Below are positions 1 through 7,329 of a stretch of 10,011 bases of DNA, piece by piece; the stretch's first letter is position 1; every line of letters starts with the position of its first letter. Location of the stretch: the NCBI GenBank assembly GCA_003476685.1, contig DMVN01000120.1, forward strand, positions 5,489 through 15,499. The letters run 5' to 3'. The notes under the pieces were generated by a model. That model was not told the DNA's origin. It ran no database searches and saw only the letters and a list, made by a program, of their open reading frames with translations. Source of the stretch: Acidobacteriota bacterium (GTDB lineage: Bacteria > Acidobacteriota > Aminicenantia > Aminicenantales > Saccharicenantaceae). Both the position numbers and the translations under genes were made by a program.

Positions 1-416
1 CGGGCGTGGAGATGTTCCGGAAGATACTGGACCAGGGCCAGGCCGGGGACAACGTGGGTTGTTTGTTGAGAGGGATTGGTAAGGATGAAGTGGAGCGTGG
101 ACAGGTTCTGGCCAAGCCGGGGTCGATCACGCCGCACAAGAAGTTCCGGGCACAGATTTACGCTCTGACCAAGGATGAGGGTGGGCGGCACACGCCGTTT
201 TTCACTGGTTATCGTCCGCAGTTTTACTTTCGGACGACTGACGTGACAGGTACGGTGAAGCTGCCGGCCGGGGTAGAGATGGTGATGCCCGGGGACAATG
301 CCAACGTGGAAGTGGAGCTGATCACCACAGTGGCCATGGAGAAGGGCCTGCGGTTTGCCATCCGCGAAGGCGGCCGGACGGTGGGCGCCGGGACCGTCAC
401 TGAAATCCTGGAATAG
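1..416 (+). CDS. tuf: Elongation factor Tu, 3' end (5' part lies outside the window)
   Basis: EF-Tu carries aminoacyl-tRNA to the ribosomal A site as a GTP complex in the cytoplasm. Only the last 137 complete codons are present, in the frame with codons starting at base 3; the first two bases belong to a split codon. The visible part covers the end of domain 2 and all of domain 3, matching about residues 256-393 of E. coli EF-Tu. Family landmarks are GVEMFRK at the start, [11 protein letters not shown] and [15 protein letters not shown] in the middle, and [15 protein letters not shown] near the end. The stop is TAG at 414-416. The GTPase domain cannot be judged. It sits 40 bases upstream of rpsJ with no visible terminator between, as in the common fusA-tuf-rpsJ arrangement, so cotranscription is likely. 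Whether the genome has a second tuf copy cannot be told. Confidence 0.97.
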   Translation, partial: GVEMFRKILDQGQAGDNVGCLLRGIGKDEVERGQVLAKPGSITPHKKFRAQIYALTKDEGGRHTPFFTGYRPQFYFRTTDVTGTVKLPAGVEMVMPGDNANVEVELITTVAMEKGLRFAIREGGRTVGAGTVTEILE

Positions 417-456
417 TTACTGACAAGGTTATTAATATGGAGAACGAGGAACGACC
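417..456 (+). other. tuf-rpsJ spacer without terminator or clear promoter
   Basis: These 40 bases hold the rpsJ ribosome binding site (GAGGA, 446-450) and an A/T-rich patch around 429-438. I see no inverted repeat with a T run, and the A/T-rich patch has no -35-like element at the right distance. The simplest reading is read-through from tuf into the ribosomal protein genes. Confidence 0.6.
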
Positions 457-774
457 ATGGAAAAGATAAGAATTAAACTCCAATCATTCGACCACAGATT
501 GTTAGACCAATCGGTAAAAGACATCGTGATTAAAGCCAGAAGAACCGGAGCCAAGGTCTCCGGTCCGATTCCGTTGCCGACCAGGATTCAGCGGTTTTGC
601 GTCCTTCGTTCTCCGCATGTCGATAAGAGGTCGAGAGAGCATTTTGAGATGAGGATTCACAAGAGGCTGATTGACATCAGCGAGTACAGCAACGAGACCA
701 TTGAAGAATTGCAGAAGCTCGACCTGCCTGCGGGCATCGATGTGGAAATCAAAGCCTTTGGCGCAGGAGAATGA
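457..774 (+). CDS. rpsJ: 30S ribosomal protein S10 (NusE)
   Basis: S10 is a head protein of the small subunit. In other bacteria it also acts as NusE, binding NusB in antitermination and NusG in transcription-translation coupling. The 105-residue product has the usual length. It shows [16 protein letters not shown] at the N-terminus, the GPIPLPT segment at about 37-42, the extended rRNA-binding loop at about 45-67 with [15 protein letters not shown], and the C-terminal GIDVEIK strand. The start ATG at 457 has a GAGGA site at 446-450, six bases upstream. It is the first gene of the S10 block and overlaps the most 5' possible rplC start. The first 20 codons are visibly richer in A and T than the rest. 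Confidence 0.98.
   Translation: MEKIRIKLQSFDHRLLDQSVKDIVIKARRTGAKVSGPIPLPTRIQRFCVLRSPHVDKRSREHFEMRIHKRLIDISEYSNETIEELQKLDLPAGIDVEIKAFGAGE
765..769 (+). promoter_or_regulatory. Shine-Dalgarno site that decides the rplC start
   Basis: AGGAG at 765-769 lies seven bases before ATG 777 but only one base before ATG 771. The spacing favours translation of L3 from 777. Confidence 0.75.
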
Positions 775-776
775 TC

Positions 777-1421
777 ATGGTTGAAGGTATCATCGGCAGA
801 AAAGTCGGGATGACCCAGGTCTTTGATGAAGAAGGGAATGTTATCCCGGTGACTGTTATCAAGGCCGGTCCCTGCACCGTCATTCAGAAAAAGACCAGAG
901 AAAAAGACGGCTACGAAGCCCTGCAGCTGGGACTGGTGGAAGACAGAACCAAAAAGAAAGCCAGAAAACCTGAGACCGGGCATTTCCAGAAATCGGGCAG
1001 CCCGGTGCTCAAGGTGCTGAGAGAAGTCAAGTACCGCGGGCCGGTAGAGCTCAAAGAGGGAGACCAGATCCTGGTGGACCTGTTTGAGGTAGGCGAAAAG
1101 GTTCATGTCATAGGTATCAGCAAGGGCAAGGGTTTTCAGGGCGTGGTCAGACGGCACGGGTTTGCCGGGGGCGATGCCGCCCACGGCTCCATGTTCCACC
1201 GGGCTCCCGGTTCGATTGGAGCTTCCTCCTACCCATCCCGCGTTCTCAAGGGAACCAGGATGGGTGGCCGGATGGGTGGAGATAGGGTGACCGTCCGGAA
1301 TCTGAAAGTGGTTCAGGTGGATAAAGAGAATAACCTGCTGCTGGTGGAAGGGGCCGTCCCCGGAGCCAACGGCGGAGTGGTTCTGATCAAAAAGAGCTCG
1401 TTTAAGACCAAGACTTCATGA
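777..1421 (+). CDS. rplC: 50S ribosomal protein L3
   Basis: L3 is a primary 23S rRNA binder that helps start 50S assembly and sends a long loop towards the peptidyl transferase centre. I chose ATG 777 (214 residues) over in-frame ATG 771 because of the Shine-Dalgarno spacing and because the family starts [11 protein letters not shown]. Landmarks are [14 protein letters not shown] at about 7-20, [15 protein letters not shown] at 115-129, and the loop [13 protein letters not shown] at 137-148 followed by [16 protein letters not shown]. In E. coli L3 this loop carries Gln150, methylated by PrmB; the aligned position here is Ser151. The C-terminus reads [14 protein letters not shown]. The gene ends in TGA at 1419-1421, three bases into the longer rplD reading frame. 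Confidence 0.97.
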   Translation: MVEGIIGRKVGMTQVFDEEGNVIPVTVIKAGPCTVIQKKTREKDGYEALQLGLVEDRTKKKARKPETGHFQKSGSPVLKVLREVKYRGPVELKEGDQILVDLFEVGEKVHVIGISKGKGFQGVVRRHGFAGGDAAHGSMFHRAPGSIGASSYPSRVLKGTRMGGRMGGDRVTVRNLKVVQVDKENNLLLVEGAVPGANGGVVLIKKSSFKTKTS

Positions 1422-1423
1422 GT

Positions 1424-1431
1424 GAAGAGAG
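1424..1431 (+). promoter_or_regulatory. Weak purine-rich ribosome binding site for rplD
   Basis: GAAGAGAG at 1424-1431 lies four bases before ATG 1436. The alternative ATG at 1418 has no purine-rich block at a usable distance upstream. The match to the anti-Shine-Dalgarno sequence is modest, so the rplD start also rests on family alignment. Confidence 0.5.
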
Positions 1432-1435
1432 TGCC

Positions 1436-2053
1436 ATGAAAGTACAAGTATTAGACCAAAGCGGCAAGCCAGTTCAGGAAATGAGCCTGCCGGAAGAGGT
1501 GTTTGCCTATCCGGTTAAAGACCATCTGATATATGAGGCGGTAGTGAACTATCTGGCTAACCAGAGGCAGGGCACCGCCTGCACCAAAAACCGGGGCGAA
1601 GTCAGCGGTGGCGGCCGTAAGCCCTGGCGCCAGAAGGGAACCGGCCGGGCCAGAGTGGGGAGCATCAGGTCACCCCTCTGGCGGCATGGTGGAACGGTTT
1701 TCGGACCCAAGCCGAGGGATTACAGCTACGCCATTCCCAAGAAAGCCAGAAAGAATGCTCTGAAATCGGCCCTGACCGCCAAACTGGCTGAGAACCTGTT
1801 GCTGGTTATCGATGAGATCAAGATTGCTGAACCCAAGACCAAAGAAGCTGCCGGCTGGTTGAAGAGCCTGAAAATTGATTCGGCTCTGATAGTTGAGGAC
1901 CGGGATAATAAGAATCTTTTCCGTTCGGTCAGGAACATCCCTGAGGTCAAAGCCGTGGATGATGAACACCTGAATGTTTACGATGTCCTCCGGTACCGGT
2001 GGCTGGTCTTCAGTCAGCGTTCTTTTAATTCCCTGGTGGAGAGGTTGAAATGA
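1436..2053 (+). CDS. rplD: 50S ribosomal protein L4
   Basis: L4 binds 23S rRNA domain I, and its long loop lines the peptide exit tunnel beside L22. In E. coli it also represses the S10 operon through the leader mRNA. The ATG at 1436 gives 205 residues beginning MKVQVLD, as in the family; ATG 1418 would add six residues, overlapping the rplC stop. The diagnostic tunnel loop lies at about 44-95 with [32 protein letters not shown] and [18 protein letters not shown]. The C-terminus has NVYDVLRY followed by a short helix, as expected. It overlaps rplW by four bases (ATGA). No L4-type leader hairpin can be seen in the 40 bases before rpsJ, so autoregulation as in E. coli is not supported by this sequence. 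Confidence 0.96.
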   Translation: MKVQVLDQSGKPVQEMSLPEEVFAYPVKDHLIYEAVVNYLANQRQGTACTKNRGEVSGGGRKPWRQKGTGRARVGSIRSPLWRHGGTVFGPKPRDYSYAIPKKARKNALKSALTAKLAENLLLVIDEIKIAEPKTKEAAGWLKSLKIDSALIVEDRDNKNLFRSVRNIPEVKAVDDEHLNVYDVLRYRWLVFSQRSFNSLVERLK

Positions 2054-2346
2054 CCAAAGATCCAAGAGATATAATCCTCAGGCCGCTGATTACCGAAAAG
2101 AGCACCAGGTTGAGGGACTCCCACCGTGAAGTTTGTTTTGAGATTGCTCCCGGGGCCAACAAGATTGAGGTTAAAAAGGCCGTGGAAGAGCTGTTCAAGG
2201 TCAAGGTGGAAAGAGTGACCATCGTCAACCTGACCGGCAAGACCAAGAGACTTGGCCGGAGCCTCGGGCGGACCAAGGACAGAAAAAAAGCTTACGTCAA
2301 GCTGAAACCCGGCGAAAAAATGATTGAATACTTTGAGGCAGTATAA
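2050..2346 (+). CDS. rplW: 50S ribosomal protein L23
   Basis: L23 sits at the mouth of the peptide exit tunnel and is the docking site for trigger factor and signal recognition particle. The 98-residue protein has the family length. It shows the N-terminal [13 protein letters not shown] block at about 9-21, a central [20 protein letters not shown] helix region, and the C-terminal [11 protein letters not shown] segment. Glu16 in TEK and the downstream helix correspond to the chaperone-docking surface in studied homologues. The start ATG 2050 overlaps the rplD stop as ATGA, with GGAGAGG at 2038-2044 five bases upstream, so translation is probably coupled to L4. Confidence 0.97.
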   Translation: MTKDPRDIILRPLITEKSTRLRDSHREVCFEIAPGANKIEVKKAVEELFKVKVERVTIVNLTGKTKRLGRSLGRTKDRKKAYVKLKPGEKMIEYFEAV

Positions 2347-2348
2347 CC

Positions 2349-3176
2349 ATGGGTATTAAAGTTTACAAACCAGTTACTCCAGGCTTACGTCACCGGACCG
2401 GTCTGACTTATGAGGAGCTGACCACGGATAAACCATACAAGCCGCTGCTTGTTCCCCTCTCCAAGAGTGGGGGACGCAACAACCGCGGCCACCTGTCGGT
2501 CAGACACCGGGGCGGGGGACACAAGAGACTTTATCGGATTATCGATTTCAAAAGGGATAAGATTGATGTTCCCGGAGTGGTGGAAACCATCGAGTACGAC
2601 CCCAATCGCTCGGCCTTCATTTCTCTGGTCAAATATGCCGACGGTGAGAGACGTTATATCCTGACCCCGCTCAACCTGAAGGTGGGTGATACCATTGTTT
2701 CGGCCAATACCCAGGTTGATATTCTGCCGGGAAATGCTATGCCCCTCAGGTACATCCCGGTTGGCACCATCGTCCACAACGTTGAGCTGAAAATAGGCAA
2801 GGGGGGGCAGATGGCCAGGGCGGCCGGTTCCGGAGTTCAGATCCTGGGCAAGGAAGGTGATTATGCCCAGCTGCGGTTGCCCTCCTCCGAAATCCGCAAG
2901 GTCCATCTGGACTGCCGGGCAACTGTTGGGCAACTGGCCAACCTGGACCACCAGAACATCAGCATCGGCAAAGCCGGCCGCACCAGGTGGCTGGGCATCA
3001 GGCCCCATGTCCGGGGCACAGCCATGAACCCGATCGACCACCCGCATGGCGGCGGTGAAGGCCGGACCAAAGGCGGACGTCATCCGGTCAGCCCGGAAGG
3101 CATCCCGACCAAGGGTTATAAGACCAGGAAGAACAAGAGAACCCAGGCCTTTATAATCAGAAGAAGGAGTAAATAA
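2349..3176 (+). CDS. rplB: 50S ribosomal protein L2
   Basis: L2 is a core 23S rRNA binder needed for subunit joining and peptidyl transfer. Its 275 residues match the family. The order is the N-terminal extension with YKPVTPG, the RNA-binding OB fold with [22 protein letters not shown] at about 39-60, then the SH3-like domain, ending in the basic tail [16 protein letters not shown]. The loop [13 protein letters not shown] at 227-239 carries the conserved histidine (His231 here, aligned with E. coli His229) close to the catalytic centre. The start is ATG 2349, two bases after the rplW stop, with a GAGG site at 2335-2338. A run of seven G at 2801-2807 falls inside the GKGGQ motif without breaking the frame. 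Confidence 0.98.
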   Translation: MGIKVYKPVTPGLRHRTGLTYEELTTDKPYKPLLVPLSKSGGRNNRGHLSVRHRGGGHKRLYRIIDFKRDKIDVPGVVETIEYDPNRSAFISLVKYADGERRYILTPLNLKVGDTIVSANTQVDILPGNAMPLRYIPVGTIVHNVELKIGKGGQMARAAGSGVQILGKEGDYAQLRLPSSEIRKVHLDCRATVGQLANLDHQNISIGKAGRTRWLGIRPHVRGTAMNPIDHPHGGGEGRTKGGRHPVSPEGIPTKGYKTRKNKRTQAFIIRRRSK

Positions 3177-3178
3177 TC

Positions 3179-3469
3179 ATGGGCAGATCCTTAAAAAAAG
3201 GTCCCTATGTTGATCCTAAATTACTGGAAAAAGTCCAGGCCGCCCAGTCGGCCAAGGAAAAGCGCCAGGTGATCAAGACCTGGTCCCGGCGCTCGACCAT
3301 CATCCCGGAGATGGTGGGCCTGACTTTCGGCGTCCATAATGGCCGCAAGTTCATCCCGGTGTTTGTGACCGAGCAGATGGTCGGCCATAAGCTGGGAGAA
3401 TTCGCCCCCACCAGGACCTTTAAAGGACACACCTCCAAGACTGCCCGACAGCTTAAAGTGGGTAAGTAG
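3179..3469 (+). CDS. rpsS: 30S ribosomal protein S19
   Basis: S19 forms part of the 30S head next to S13 and contacts the intersubunit bridge region. The 96-residue product has the usual length and opens with [11 protein letters not shown]. Residues 37-55 hold [21 protein letters not shown], and the family signature continues through [17 protein letters not shown] to the basic C-terminal tail. The start ATG 3179 follows a strong AAGGAG at 3164-3169 and lies two bases after the rplB stop. The coding sequence contains seven consecutive A at 3193-3199 within the Leu-Lys-Lys codons. Confidence 0.98.
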   Translation: MGRSLKKGPYVDPKLLEKVQAAQSAKEKRQVIKTWSRRSTIIPEMVGLTFGVHNGRKFIPVFVTEQMVGHKLGEFAPTRTFKGHTSKTARQLKVGK

Positions 3470-3471
3470 CC

Positions 3472-3834
3472 ATGGAAAAAGAAAAATACCTATCAAAAGC
3501 AGTGGCCCGTTATGTGCGGATGAGTCCACAGAAGGGCCGTCTGGTGGCCGACCTGATCCGGAACAGGCTGGTGGGCGAGGCCCTGACCATCCTGAAATTC
3601 AACGAGAAGAAGAAGATCAGCGCTATCCTGGAAAAGGTCCTGCGCTCGGCCATAGCCAATGCCCAGCAGAAAGCCCCCAACGTGGACGTGGACAATCTAT
3701 ACGTGGCCAAGATCCAGATTGACCAGGGCCCGGCCATGAAGAGAATCAGGCCGGCGCCGATGGGCCGGGCTTACCGGATTCTCAAAAGGATGAGCCATGT
3801 CAAAATCTACTTAGACGAAAAGAAAGGGAGATAG
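3472..3834 (+). CDS. rplV: 50S ribosomal protein L22
   Basis: L22 binds 23S rRNA and reaches into the peptide exit tunnel with a beta-hairpin; changes in that hairpin give macrolide resistance in studied bacteria. The protein has 120 residues, about ten more than E. coli L22. It shows RMSPQKGRLVADLIR at about 16-30, the NAQQKAPNVDVDNLYV segment, and the hairpin at about 85-104 with MKRIRPAPMGRAYRI, followed by the final SHVKIYL strand. The MKR triplet deleted in a known E. coli erythromycin-resistant mutant is present. ATG 3472 lies two bases after the rpsS stop and has only a poor Shine-Dalgarno match, so it is probably reached by ribosomes finishing S19. Confidence 0.97.
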   Translation: MEKEKYLSKAVARYVRMSPQKGRLVADLIRNRLVGEALTILKFNEKKKISAILEKVLRSAIANAQQKAPNVDVDNLYVAKIQIDQGPAMKRIRPAPMGRAYRILKRMSHVKIYLDEKKGR

Positions 3835-3837
3835 ACT

Positions 3838-4506
3838 GTGGGACAGAAGACACATCCAATCGGCTTTCGTTTAGGATTTAACAAACAGTGGACTTCCCGC
3901 TGGTTTGCCAGAGGCCGGGATTATGCCAGGTTATTCCATGAAGACCTGCAGATGAAAAAGGCCGTCCGGGAAAAGTACGAGCATGCCGGCATCGCCAGCG
4001 TTGATGTGGAAAGAGTCGGTCCCAAAGTCCGGGTGATCATCCATACCGCCAGGCCAGGTATCATCATCGGCCGGGGCGGCAAGGAGATTGAGAACCTCAA
4101 GAATATGCTGGAAGCCATCGCCCGGAGAGAAGTTTACGTTGACATCCGGGAAGTGGACAAGCCGGAATTGAACGCCACTCTGGTGGCTGAGGGCATCGCC
4201 ACCCAGCTGGAAAAAAGGATTGCCTACCGCCGGGCCATGAGGCGGGCGGTGGAAATGGCCCTGAAAATGGGTGCCAAGGGGATAAAAGTGATGTGTGCCG
4301 GGCGTCTGGGCGGAGTGGAAATTGCCAGAACCGAATGGTATCTGAAAGGGCAGCTGCCGCTGCAAACGCTCCGGGCCGACATAGATTTTGCCTTTACTGA
4401 AGCTTTTACCACCTATGGTCAGATCGGAATCAAAGTCTGGATCTACCGCGGTGATGTGGATAAACCCAAAGTCTCTTCCCAAATCATAGAAGCCGAGGAG
4501 ATTTGA
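3838..4506 (+). CDS. rpsC: 30S ribosomal protein S3
   Basis: S3 lies at the mRNA entry channel of the 30S subunit; with S4 and S5 it unwinds structured mRNA. The 222-residue protein begins with GTG 3838 ([12 protein letters not shown]), preceded by a GGGAG site around 3825-3829 and three bases after the rplV stop. The type II KH domain spans about 45-110, with the loop [13 protein letters not shown]; the GXXG core is GRGG at 78-81. In the C-terminal domain RRAMRRAV at 131-138 matches the E. coli helicase residues Arg131, Arg132 and Lys135, with Arg in place of Lys135. CAGRLGG and [15 protein letters not shown] are the usual C-terminal motifs. Confidence 0.98.
   Translation: MGQKTHPIGFRLGFNKQWTSRWFARGRDYARLFHEDLQMKKAVREKYEHAGIASVDVERVGPKVRVIIHTARPGIIIGRGGKEIENLKNMLEAIARREVYVDIREVDKPELNATLVAEGIATQLEKRIAYRRAMRRAVEMALKMGAKGIKVMCAGRLGGVEIARTEWYLKGQLPLQTLRADIDFAFTEAFTTYGQIGIKVWIYRGDVDKPKVSSQIIEAEEI
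4495..4500 (+). promoter_or_regulatory. Shine-Dalgarno site that decides the rplP start
   Basis: GAGGAG at 4495-4500 is eight bases before ATG 4509 and only two bases before the alternative TTG at 4503. Together with the family N-terminus this places the L16 start at 4509. Confidence 0.75.
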
Positions 4507-4508
4507 CC

Positions 4509-4931
4509 ATGTTGATGCCGAAGAAAGTCAAATACCGGAAACAGCAGCGCGGCCGGATGAGAGGCCAGGCCCAGCGCGGGGCCGAGCTGGCTTTTGGCGA
4601 ATATGGTCTGCAGGCTCTCGAACCCTGCTGGCTCACCGCCCGGCAGATTGAAGCCGGCCGTGTTACTATCACCCGCTTCCTGAAAAAAAGGGGCAAGATG
4701 TGGGTCCGGGTTTTCCCCTGGAAACCGGTTACCAAGAAGCCCACGGAAACCAGGATGGGCCGTGGCAAGGGTGACCCAGAATTCTGGGTGGATGTGATTC
4801 GGCCCGGCCGGATTATTTTTGAGGTCGAGGGCGTGGACCACAGTGTGGCCCAGGAAGCCATGCGCCTGGCTGCCAACAAGTTGCCGATCAAGACCAGATT
4901 TATTTCAAGAGAGCACAGGGAGTTAAAATGA
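4509..4931 (+). CDS. rplP: 50S ribosomal protein L16
   Basis: L16 binds near the A site and central protuberance and helps position aminoacyl-tRNA. From ATG 4509 it has 140 residues and starts [16 protein letters not shown], as the family does; a TTG at 4503 in the same frame would add two unneeded residues. Landmarks are [20 protein letters not shown] at about 42-51, [14 protein letters not shown], and [13 protein letters not shown], whose first Arg aligns with E. coli Arg81 (hydroxylated there by YcfD). The ending is [13 protein letters not shown]. It overlaps rpmC by four bases. Seven A in a row at 4683-4689 fall in the Lys-Lys-Arg codons. Confidence 0.97.
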   Translation: MLMPKKVKYRKQQRGRMRGQAQRGAELAFGEYGLQALEPCWLTARQIEAGRVTITRFLKKRGKMWVRVFPWKPVTKKPTETRMGRGKGDPEFWVDVIRPGRIIFEVEGVDHSVAQEAMRLAANKLPIKTRFISREHRELK

Positions 4932-5128
4932 AGATCCGAGAATTGAGAGAGTTATCGGTTGATGAATTAAGACAGAAGGAGCTGGAGCTCAAAGACCAGC
5001 TGTTTAAACTGCGCTTTCAGAAATCTCTGGGTCAGCTGGATAACCCGATGAAGATCAGGAACATCAGAAGAGACATAGCCAGGATTAAGACACTTCTGAA
5101 AGAATTTCAAACCAAAGGGACGGAATAA
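4928..5128 (+). CDS. rpmC: 50S ribosomal protein L29
   Basis: L29 is a small two-helix protein beside L23 at the exit of the peptide tunnel. The 66-residue product fits the family: helix one carries the [21 protein letters not shown] region, and helix two contains [20 protein letters not shown] at about 35-54, the usual L29 signature. ATG 4928 overlaps the rplP stop as ATGA and has AGGGAG at 4917-4922, five bases upstream. The gene is rich in A and charged residues compared with neighbours, as is common for L29. Confidence 0.96.
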   Translation: MKIRELRELSVDELRQKELELKDQLFKLRFQKSLGQLDNPMKIRNIRRDIARIKTLLKEFQTKGTE

Positions 5129-5131
5129 ACC

Positions 5132-5437
5132 ATGGAAGCTAAACGGCAGAAAAGGATAACAACCAAAGTGGGAACGGTAGTGGCCAAGAAATCAGCCAAG
5201 ACCCTGCGGGTCCTGGTGGAAAGGCTGGAGCGGCACCCGGTCTACAGGAAGACCATCAAGCGGAAAAAGATTTTTCTGGTCCACGACGAGCATGAGAAGT
5301 GCCAGGTAGGTGACGTGGTCAGAATTGTGGAAACCCGGCCCATTTCCAGGCTGAAAAGATGGCGGGTGGCAGAAATCGTCGGTTTAGCTTCCAGAGAAAT
5401 AGAAACTGAAACCGAGAACGAAGGTGGTCTGTCATGA
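5132..5437 (+). CDS. rpsQ: 30S ribosomal protein S17, with a C-terminal tail
   Basis: S17 is a primary 16S rRNA binder with an OB fold that helps fold the 5' domain. The core is clear: [19 protein letters not shown] at about 11-29, then the signature [20 protein letters not shown] at 60-79. The protein has 101 residues against 84 in E. coli. The extra length is mostly a C-terminal acidic tail of about 16 residues after EIVGL, rich in Glu and Thr and probably disordered. The start ATG 5132 lies three bases after the rpmC stop. The tail-coding DNA overlaps the ribosome binding region and start of rplN (ATGA at 5434-5437). It is the last gene of the S10 block. Confidence 0.97.
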   Translation: MEAKRQKRITTKVGTVVAKKSAKTLRVLVERLERHPVYRKTIKRKKIFLVHDEHEKCQVGDVVRIVETRPISRLKRWRVAEIVGLASREIETETENEGGLS

Positions 5438-5802
5438 TCCAGATGAGAACTATGCTCAAGGTGGCGGATAACTCCGGCGCCCGGAGAATTATGGCCATTA
5501 CTCCTCTAGGCGGCGGGGTGGGACAGGTGGCAACCATCGGGGACGTGATTTCAGCTTCGGTTAAGGAAGCCGACCCTGACAGTAAGATTGAGAAAGGCAA
5601 GGTGGTCAGGGCCGTCATCGTCCGAACCAGGAAAGAAGTCAGGCGCAAGGATGGCTCCTATATTCGCTTTGATGATAATGCGGCTGTGATCATCGATAAA
5701 CAGGGAGAACCGATTGGCACCCGCGTTTTCGGACCGGTTGGCCGGGAATTGAGAGAGAAGAAATTCATGAAGATTATATCGCTGGCTCCGGAGGTGCTGT
5801 GA
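5434..5802 (+). CDS. rplN: 50S ribosomal protein L14
   Basis: L14 binds 23S rRNA at the subunit interface, taking part in bridges to 16S rRNA, and is the binding site of the silencing factor RsfS in other bacteria. The 122-residue protein is family-typical: [20 protein letters not shown] at the N-terminus, the [18 protein letters not shown] block at about 67-84, and [13 protein letters not shown] near the end. The start ATG 5434 overlaps the rpsQ stop and has AAGGTGG at 5421-5427. This is the first gene of the spc block; no promoter or terminator separates it from the S10 block, so the two are probably one transcript here. Confidence 0.98.
   Translation: MIQMRTMLKVADNSGARRIMAITPLGGGVGQVATIGDVISASVKEADPDSKIEKGKVVRAVIVRTRKEVRRKDGSYIRFDDNAAVIIDKQGEPIGTRVFGPVGRELREKKFMKIISLAPEVL
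5790..5794 (+). promoter_or_regulatory. Shine-Dalgarno site that decides the rplX start
   Basis: GGAGG at 5790-5794 is seven bases before ATG 5802 and four bases before the alternative GTG at 5799. The spacing and the TGATG stop-start overlap at 5800-5804 favour 5802. Confidence 0.7.
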
Positions 5803-6131
5803 TGTCCAGATTCCCGTTCAAGAAAAACGATGTGGTAATTGTCCGCAGCGGCAAGGACCGGGGCAAGACCGGCAAGGTGCTGAAGGTCATCCCGGAAAAG
5901 AACCGGCTGCTGGTGGAGAGGATTAATTTCGTCAAGGTCTTTGTCAGACCGGACCGCAGCCAGAATGTTCAGGGCGGGATCATGGAAAAAGAGGCCCCCA
6001 TCCATGTTTCCCGGGTGATGCTCTATTGTGAAGAGTGTGGCCGGGGAGTCAGGTACAGGCACAAGATCCTGGAGGACGGAACCAAGATAAGAGTCTGCGC
6101 CAGATGTCAGACTAACTTAGAAAAGTCCTGA
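5802..6131 (+). CDS. rplX: 50S ribosomal protein L24, four-cysteine form
   Basis: L24 is an assembly initiator of the 50S subunit that binds 23S rRNA domain I near the tunnel exit. From ATG 5802 it has 109 residues. The KOW motif is [20 protein letters not shown] at about 7-26, followed by [10 protein letters not shown] and the [15 protein letters not shown] block. The C-terminal half carries Cys76, Cys79, Cys99 and Cys102 as two CxxC pairs (CEEC and CARC) around [11 protein letters not shown], which looks like a zinc ribbon. E. coli L24 lacks these cysteines, but many other bacterial L24 proteins have them. Metal binding is inferred from the cysteine spacing. GTG 5799 is a possible but less likely start. 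Confidence 0.97.
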   Translation: MSRFPFKKNDVVIVRSGKDRGKTGKVLKVIPEKNRLLVERINFVKVFVRPDRSQNVQGGIMEKEAPIHVSRVMLYCEECGRGVRYRHKILEDGTKIRVCARCQTNLEKS

Positions 6132-6142
6132 GAGGTCGGAAG

Positions 6143-6685
6143 ATGAGCAGGTTGTATGAACGTTATAAGAAAGAAATCATCAAGGAGCTCCAGAAAGAAC
6201 TGGGGATTGATAATCCGATGGCTGTACCCCGGCTGGAGAAGATAATCGTCAACATGGGCGTGGGCGATGCCATCCAGAACATCAAGTTACTGGACACAGC
6301 CAAGATGGAGCTCAGCCTGATTACCGGGCAGCACCCGGCCATCGGGCGGGCCAAGAAATCCATTTCTGCCTTCCATCTCAGGAAGGGTCAACCCATTGCC
6401 TGTTATGTTACCCTGAGAAGAAAAAGAATGTACGAATTTTTTGATCGGCTGGTGAACATTGTTCTGCCCCGGGTCAGGGATTTCCGCGGGGTTCCGGCCG
6501 GGTCTTTCGACGGCCGCGGCAATTATACCATCGGCTTGAAGGACCAGCTGGTTTTCCCGGAAATCGATTACACCAAAGTGGAAAGGCCGAGGGGCATGAA
6601 CATCACCATCGTCACCACGGCCAAAAACGACAAGGAAGCGTATGCCCTGCTGAAGAAACTGGGCATGCCTTTCCGCGAATCGTGA
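6143..6685 (+). CDS. rplE: 50S ribosomal protein L5
   Basis: L5 binds 5S rRNA and contacts P-site tRNA in the central protuberance; with L18 and 5S rRNA it forms a preassembled complex. The 180 residues match the family length. Landmarks are [14 protein letters not shown] at about 8-21, the [15 protein letters not shown] block at about 29-43, the [21 protein letters not shown] loop, the [10 protein letters not shown] segment, and the ending [22 protein letters not shown] 6143 follows AGAGG at 6131-6135 after an 11-base gap from rplX. In E. coli S8 represses the spc operon by binding mRNA near this gene's start; I could not recognise an S8 target here. Confidence 0.98.
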   Translation: MSRLYERYKKEIIKELQKELGIDNPMAVPRLEKIIVNMGVGDAIQNIKLLDTAKMELSLITGQHPAIGRAKKSISAFHLRKGQPIACYVTLRRKRMYEFFDRLVNIVLPRVRDFRGVPAGSFDGRGNYTIGLKDQLVFPEIDYTKVERPRGMNITIVTTAKNDKEAYALLKKLGMPFRES

Positions 6686-6701
6686 TGAAAGGAAGGTCAA
6701 A

Positions 6702-6887
6702 GTGGCTACTATAGCAAAAATGGTCAAAGATCAAAGAAAGCCCCGGTATGGCATCCGCCATCGCAACCGCTGCCGGCTGTGCGGGCGGCCCAGGGGCTAT
6801 TACCGTAAATTTGACCTCTGCCGGCTTTGTTTGAGGCAACTGGCCTTGAAGGGAGAAATCCCGGGAATCATCAAGGCTTCCTGGTAA
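6702..6887 (+). CDS. rpsN: 30S ribosomal protein S14, short zinc-binding type
   Basis: S14 is a 30S head protein. This is the short C+ form: 61 residues with CRLC at 24-27 and CRLC at 40-43, a C2-C2 zinc site, and the family ending [11 protein letters not shown]. The longer zinc-free form, as in E. coli, is about 101 residues. The start is GTG 6702, with GGAAGG at 6691-6696 five bases upstream; the family N-terminus matches from this position. The gap from rplE is 16 bases. The gene strongly suggests growth without dependence on the zinc-free S14, though a second copy elsewhere cannot be excluded. Confidence 0.97.
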   Translation: MATIAKMVKDQRKPRYGIRHRNRCRLCGRPRGYYRKFDLCRLCLRQLALKGEIPGIIKASW

Positions 6888-6909
6888 ATACCTTGGAAAG
6901 GATAAGAAC

Positions 6910-7308
6910 ATGAGTCTGACCGACCCGATTGCCGATATGTTAACCAGAATCAGGAATGCCGTCAGGGCTAAGAAAAAGGAAGTCAACCTCCCTTCTTCCA
7001 GGTTAAAAGTGGAGATAGCCAGAATCTTGAAGGAAGAGGGTTACATAAAAGGTTATAAAGTTATTGAGGATAACAAGCAGGGTGTCCTGAACATAATCCT
7101 GAAATACACTGATGACAACCAGAGCGTGATCACCGGACTGCGCCGGGTCAGCAAACCGGGCTGCCGCATCTATTGCACCCGGGATTCCATTCCCAGAGTC
7201 CTGGACGGCCTGGGAGTAGTGATCATTTCCACCTCCCGCGGCCTGCTGACCGATAAGCAGTGCCAGGAAATGGGAGTGGGCGGTGAAGTCCTGTGTGAAA
7301 TCTGGTAA
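6910..7308 (+). CDS. rpsH: 30S ribosomal protein S8
   Basis: S8 binds the central domain of 16S rRNA and organises the 30S platform; in E. coli it is also the translational repressor of the spc operon. The 132-residue protein starts SLTDPIADMLTRIRNA and contains LPSSRLKVEIARILKEEGYI at about 27-46. The C-terminal RNA-binding signature is IISTSRGLLTDKQC at about 105-118 followed by MGVGGEVLCEIW. ATG 6910 lies 22 bases after the rpsN stop, the longest gap within the ribosomal genes, with a GGAAAGGA site at 6895-6902. The gap holds nothing recognisable beyond that site. Confidence 0.98.
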   Translation: MSLTDPIADMLTRIRNAVRAKKKEVNLPSSRLKVEIARILKEEGYIKGYKVIEDNKQGVLNIILKYTDDNQSVITGLRRVSKPGCRIYCTRDSIPRVLDGLGVVIISTSRGLLTDKQCQEMGVGGEVLCEIW

Positions 7309-7329
7309 TCCAGAAGGTGAGGTACGAGG

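Noticed and set aside
418..440. Possible promoter with CTGACA (420-425) and an A/T-rich TATTAATAT patch (430-438)
   Set aside because: The two elements are only about four bases apart rather than near 17, and no alternative -35-like element lies at the right distance before the patch.
437..469. Ten-residue open frame starting at ATG 437 and overlapping the rpsJ start, a possible leader peptide
   Set aside because: It has no ribosome binding site of its own, shows no run of regulatory codons, and simply reads through the rpsJ Shine-Dalgarno region in another frame.
2385..3083. Long open frame on the minus strand opposite rplB (about 230 codons), and similar minus-strand frames at 657-1199 and 3931-4482
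   Set aside because: Each lies opposite a highly conserved ribosomal gene, resembles no protein family I know, and has no convincing start context. Such antisense frames are expected by chance in G+C-rich coding DNA with biased codon use.
2283..4689. Homopolymer runs that could cause slippage: seven A at 2283-2289 (rplW), 3193-3199 (rpsS) and 4683-4689 (rplP), and seven G at 2801-2807 (rplB)
   Set aside because: The reading frames continue through all of them into full-length, family-typical proteins, and no alternative frame downstream encodes anything recognisable. They may be error-prone positions but give no sign of programmed frameshifting.
6120..6150. Possible S8 repressor target at the rplX-rplE junction, by analogy with E. 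coli
   Set aside because: I could not find a helix resembling the 16S rRNA S8 site in the short junction; without structure prediction and comparison the claim is unsupported.
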